Assembly: GCA_020860885.1 (NCBI GenBank)
Contig: JAJBTS010000117.1
Span: 1-5,673, forward strand
Origin: Bacteroidales bacterium
Lineage (GTDB): Bacteria > Bacteroidota > Bacteroidia > Bacteroidales > Azobacteroidaceae
DNA length: 5,673 nucleotides
Direction of reading: 5' to 3'
The notes beneath the pieces were generated by a model, which worked only from the letters and a program-made list of their open reading frames with translations, did no database searches and was not told where the DNA came from. Of the stretch, positions 5,551-5,673 are shown in pieces. The translations under genes were made by a program, and so were the position numbers. The stretch's first letter is position 1. Every line of letters begins with the position of its first letter.

Positions 5551-5629
5551 TGAAGAATTCATTCGGTGGAAGAGGTTATTAAAAACTTACCCTGAAAAAA
5601 CAGGAAGAATACAATCCATGTATGCATAA
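5543..5629 (+). CDS. Possible 28-residue ORF overlapping the methyltransferase stop
   Basis: The ATG at 5543 overlaps the end of the upstream gene by eight bases (ATGGATAG), in a different frame, and the ORF runs to TAA at 5627-5629. The product starts MDSEEFIRWKRLLKTYPEK and is basic and aromatic. The overlap would permit translational coupling. The frame is short, no family is recognisable, and it may be chance. The rest of the window (5630-5673) is AT-rich with no further signal I can support. Confidence 0.22.
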   Translation: MDSEEFIRWKRLLKTYPEKTGRIQSMYA

Positions 5630-5673
5630 AAATTGAAATATAAACTCTTGATAAATTGAATTTACTTTATTAC

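Noticed and set aside
1..5673. A defence, mobile or biosynthetic system
   Set aside because: There is no transposase, integrase, reverse transcriptase, toxin-antitoxin pair, CRISPR repeat or restriction gene. The two methyltransferases lack DNA-methylase catalytic motifs such as DPPY or NPPY.

Overview
The window looks like chromosomal DNA from a member of the Bacteroidota, probably of the Bacteroidales. The DNA is AT-rich, and Shine-Dalgarno sequences are not evident before the genes. Several start regions instead carry the TAnnTTTG -7 element used by the primary sigma factor of this phylum. The helicase and the YihY-type membrane protein fit this placement. It rests on motif reading only, because no database search was possible.

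Layout from left to right: (1) the end of an unidentified plus-strand gene that stays open to the left edge (1-258). (2) A minus-strand block: a secreted or membrane-anchored thermonuclease-family protein (1703-2278) followed by a DbpA-type DEAD-box RNA helicase (539-1672). The helicase's C-terminal RNA-binding domain (337-552) lies one base out of frame, just after a run of nine A residues. (3) A 240-base divergent intergenic region with candidate promoters in both directions. (4) A plus-strand YihY/BrkB-family membrane protein (2519-3481). (5) A convergent 3' region with a long hairpin and a second palindrome. (6) A minus-strand pair: a class I SAM-dependent methyltransferase (3861-4592) and, downstream of it, a 56-residue highly acidic protein (3568-3738). 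(7) A second, unrelated class I methyltransferase on the plus strand (4744-5550), divergent from the first, with a possible 28-codon ORF overlapping its stop.

The genes do not form an obvious single pathway. The helicase probably acts in ribosome biogenesis, the nuclease outside the cytoplasm, and the two methyltransferases on unidentified small molecules or other substrates. I saw no transposase, tRNA, rRNA, CRISPR array, phage gene or defence cassette, and no stretch over 300 bases lacks a gene.

The most notable observation is the helicase frame break. Removing one A from the nine-A run (or adding two) restores a full-length protein of about 444 residues with an intact DbpA RNA-binding domain. 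This could be a sequencing error, a recent mutation, a phase-variable tract, or transcriptional slippage that makes two protein forms. I found no convincing undescribed multi-gene system.
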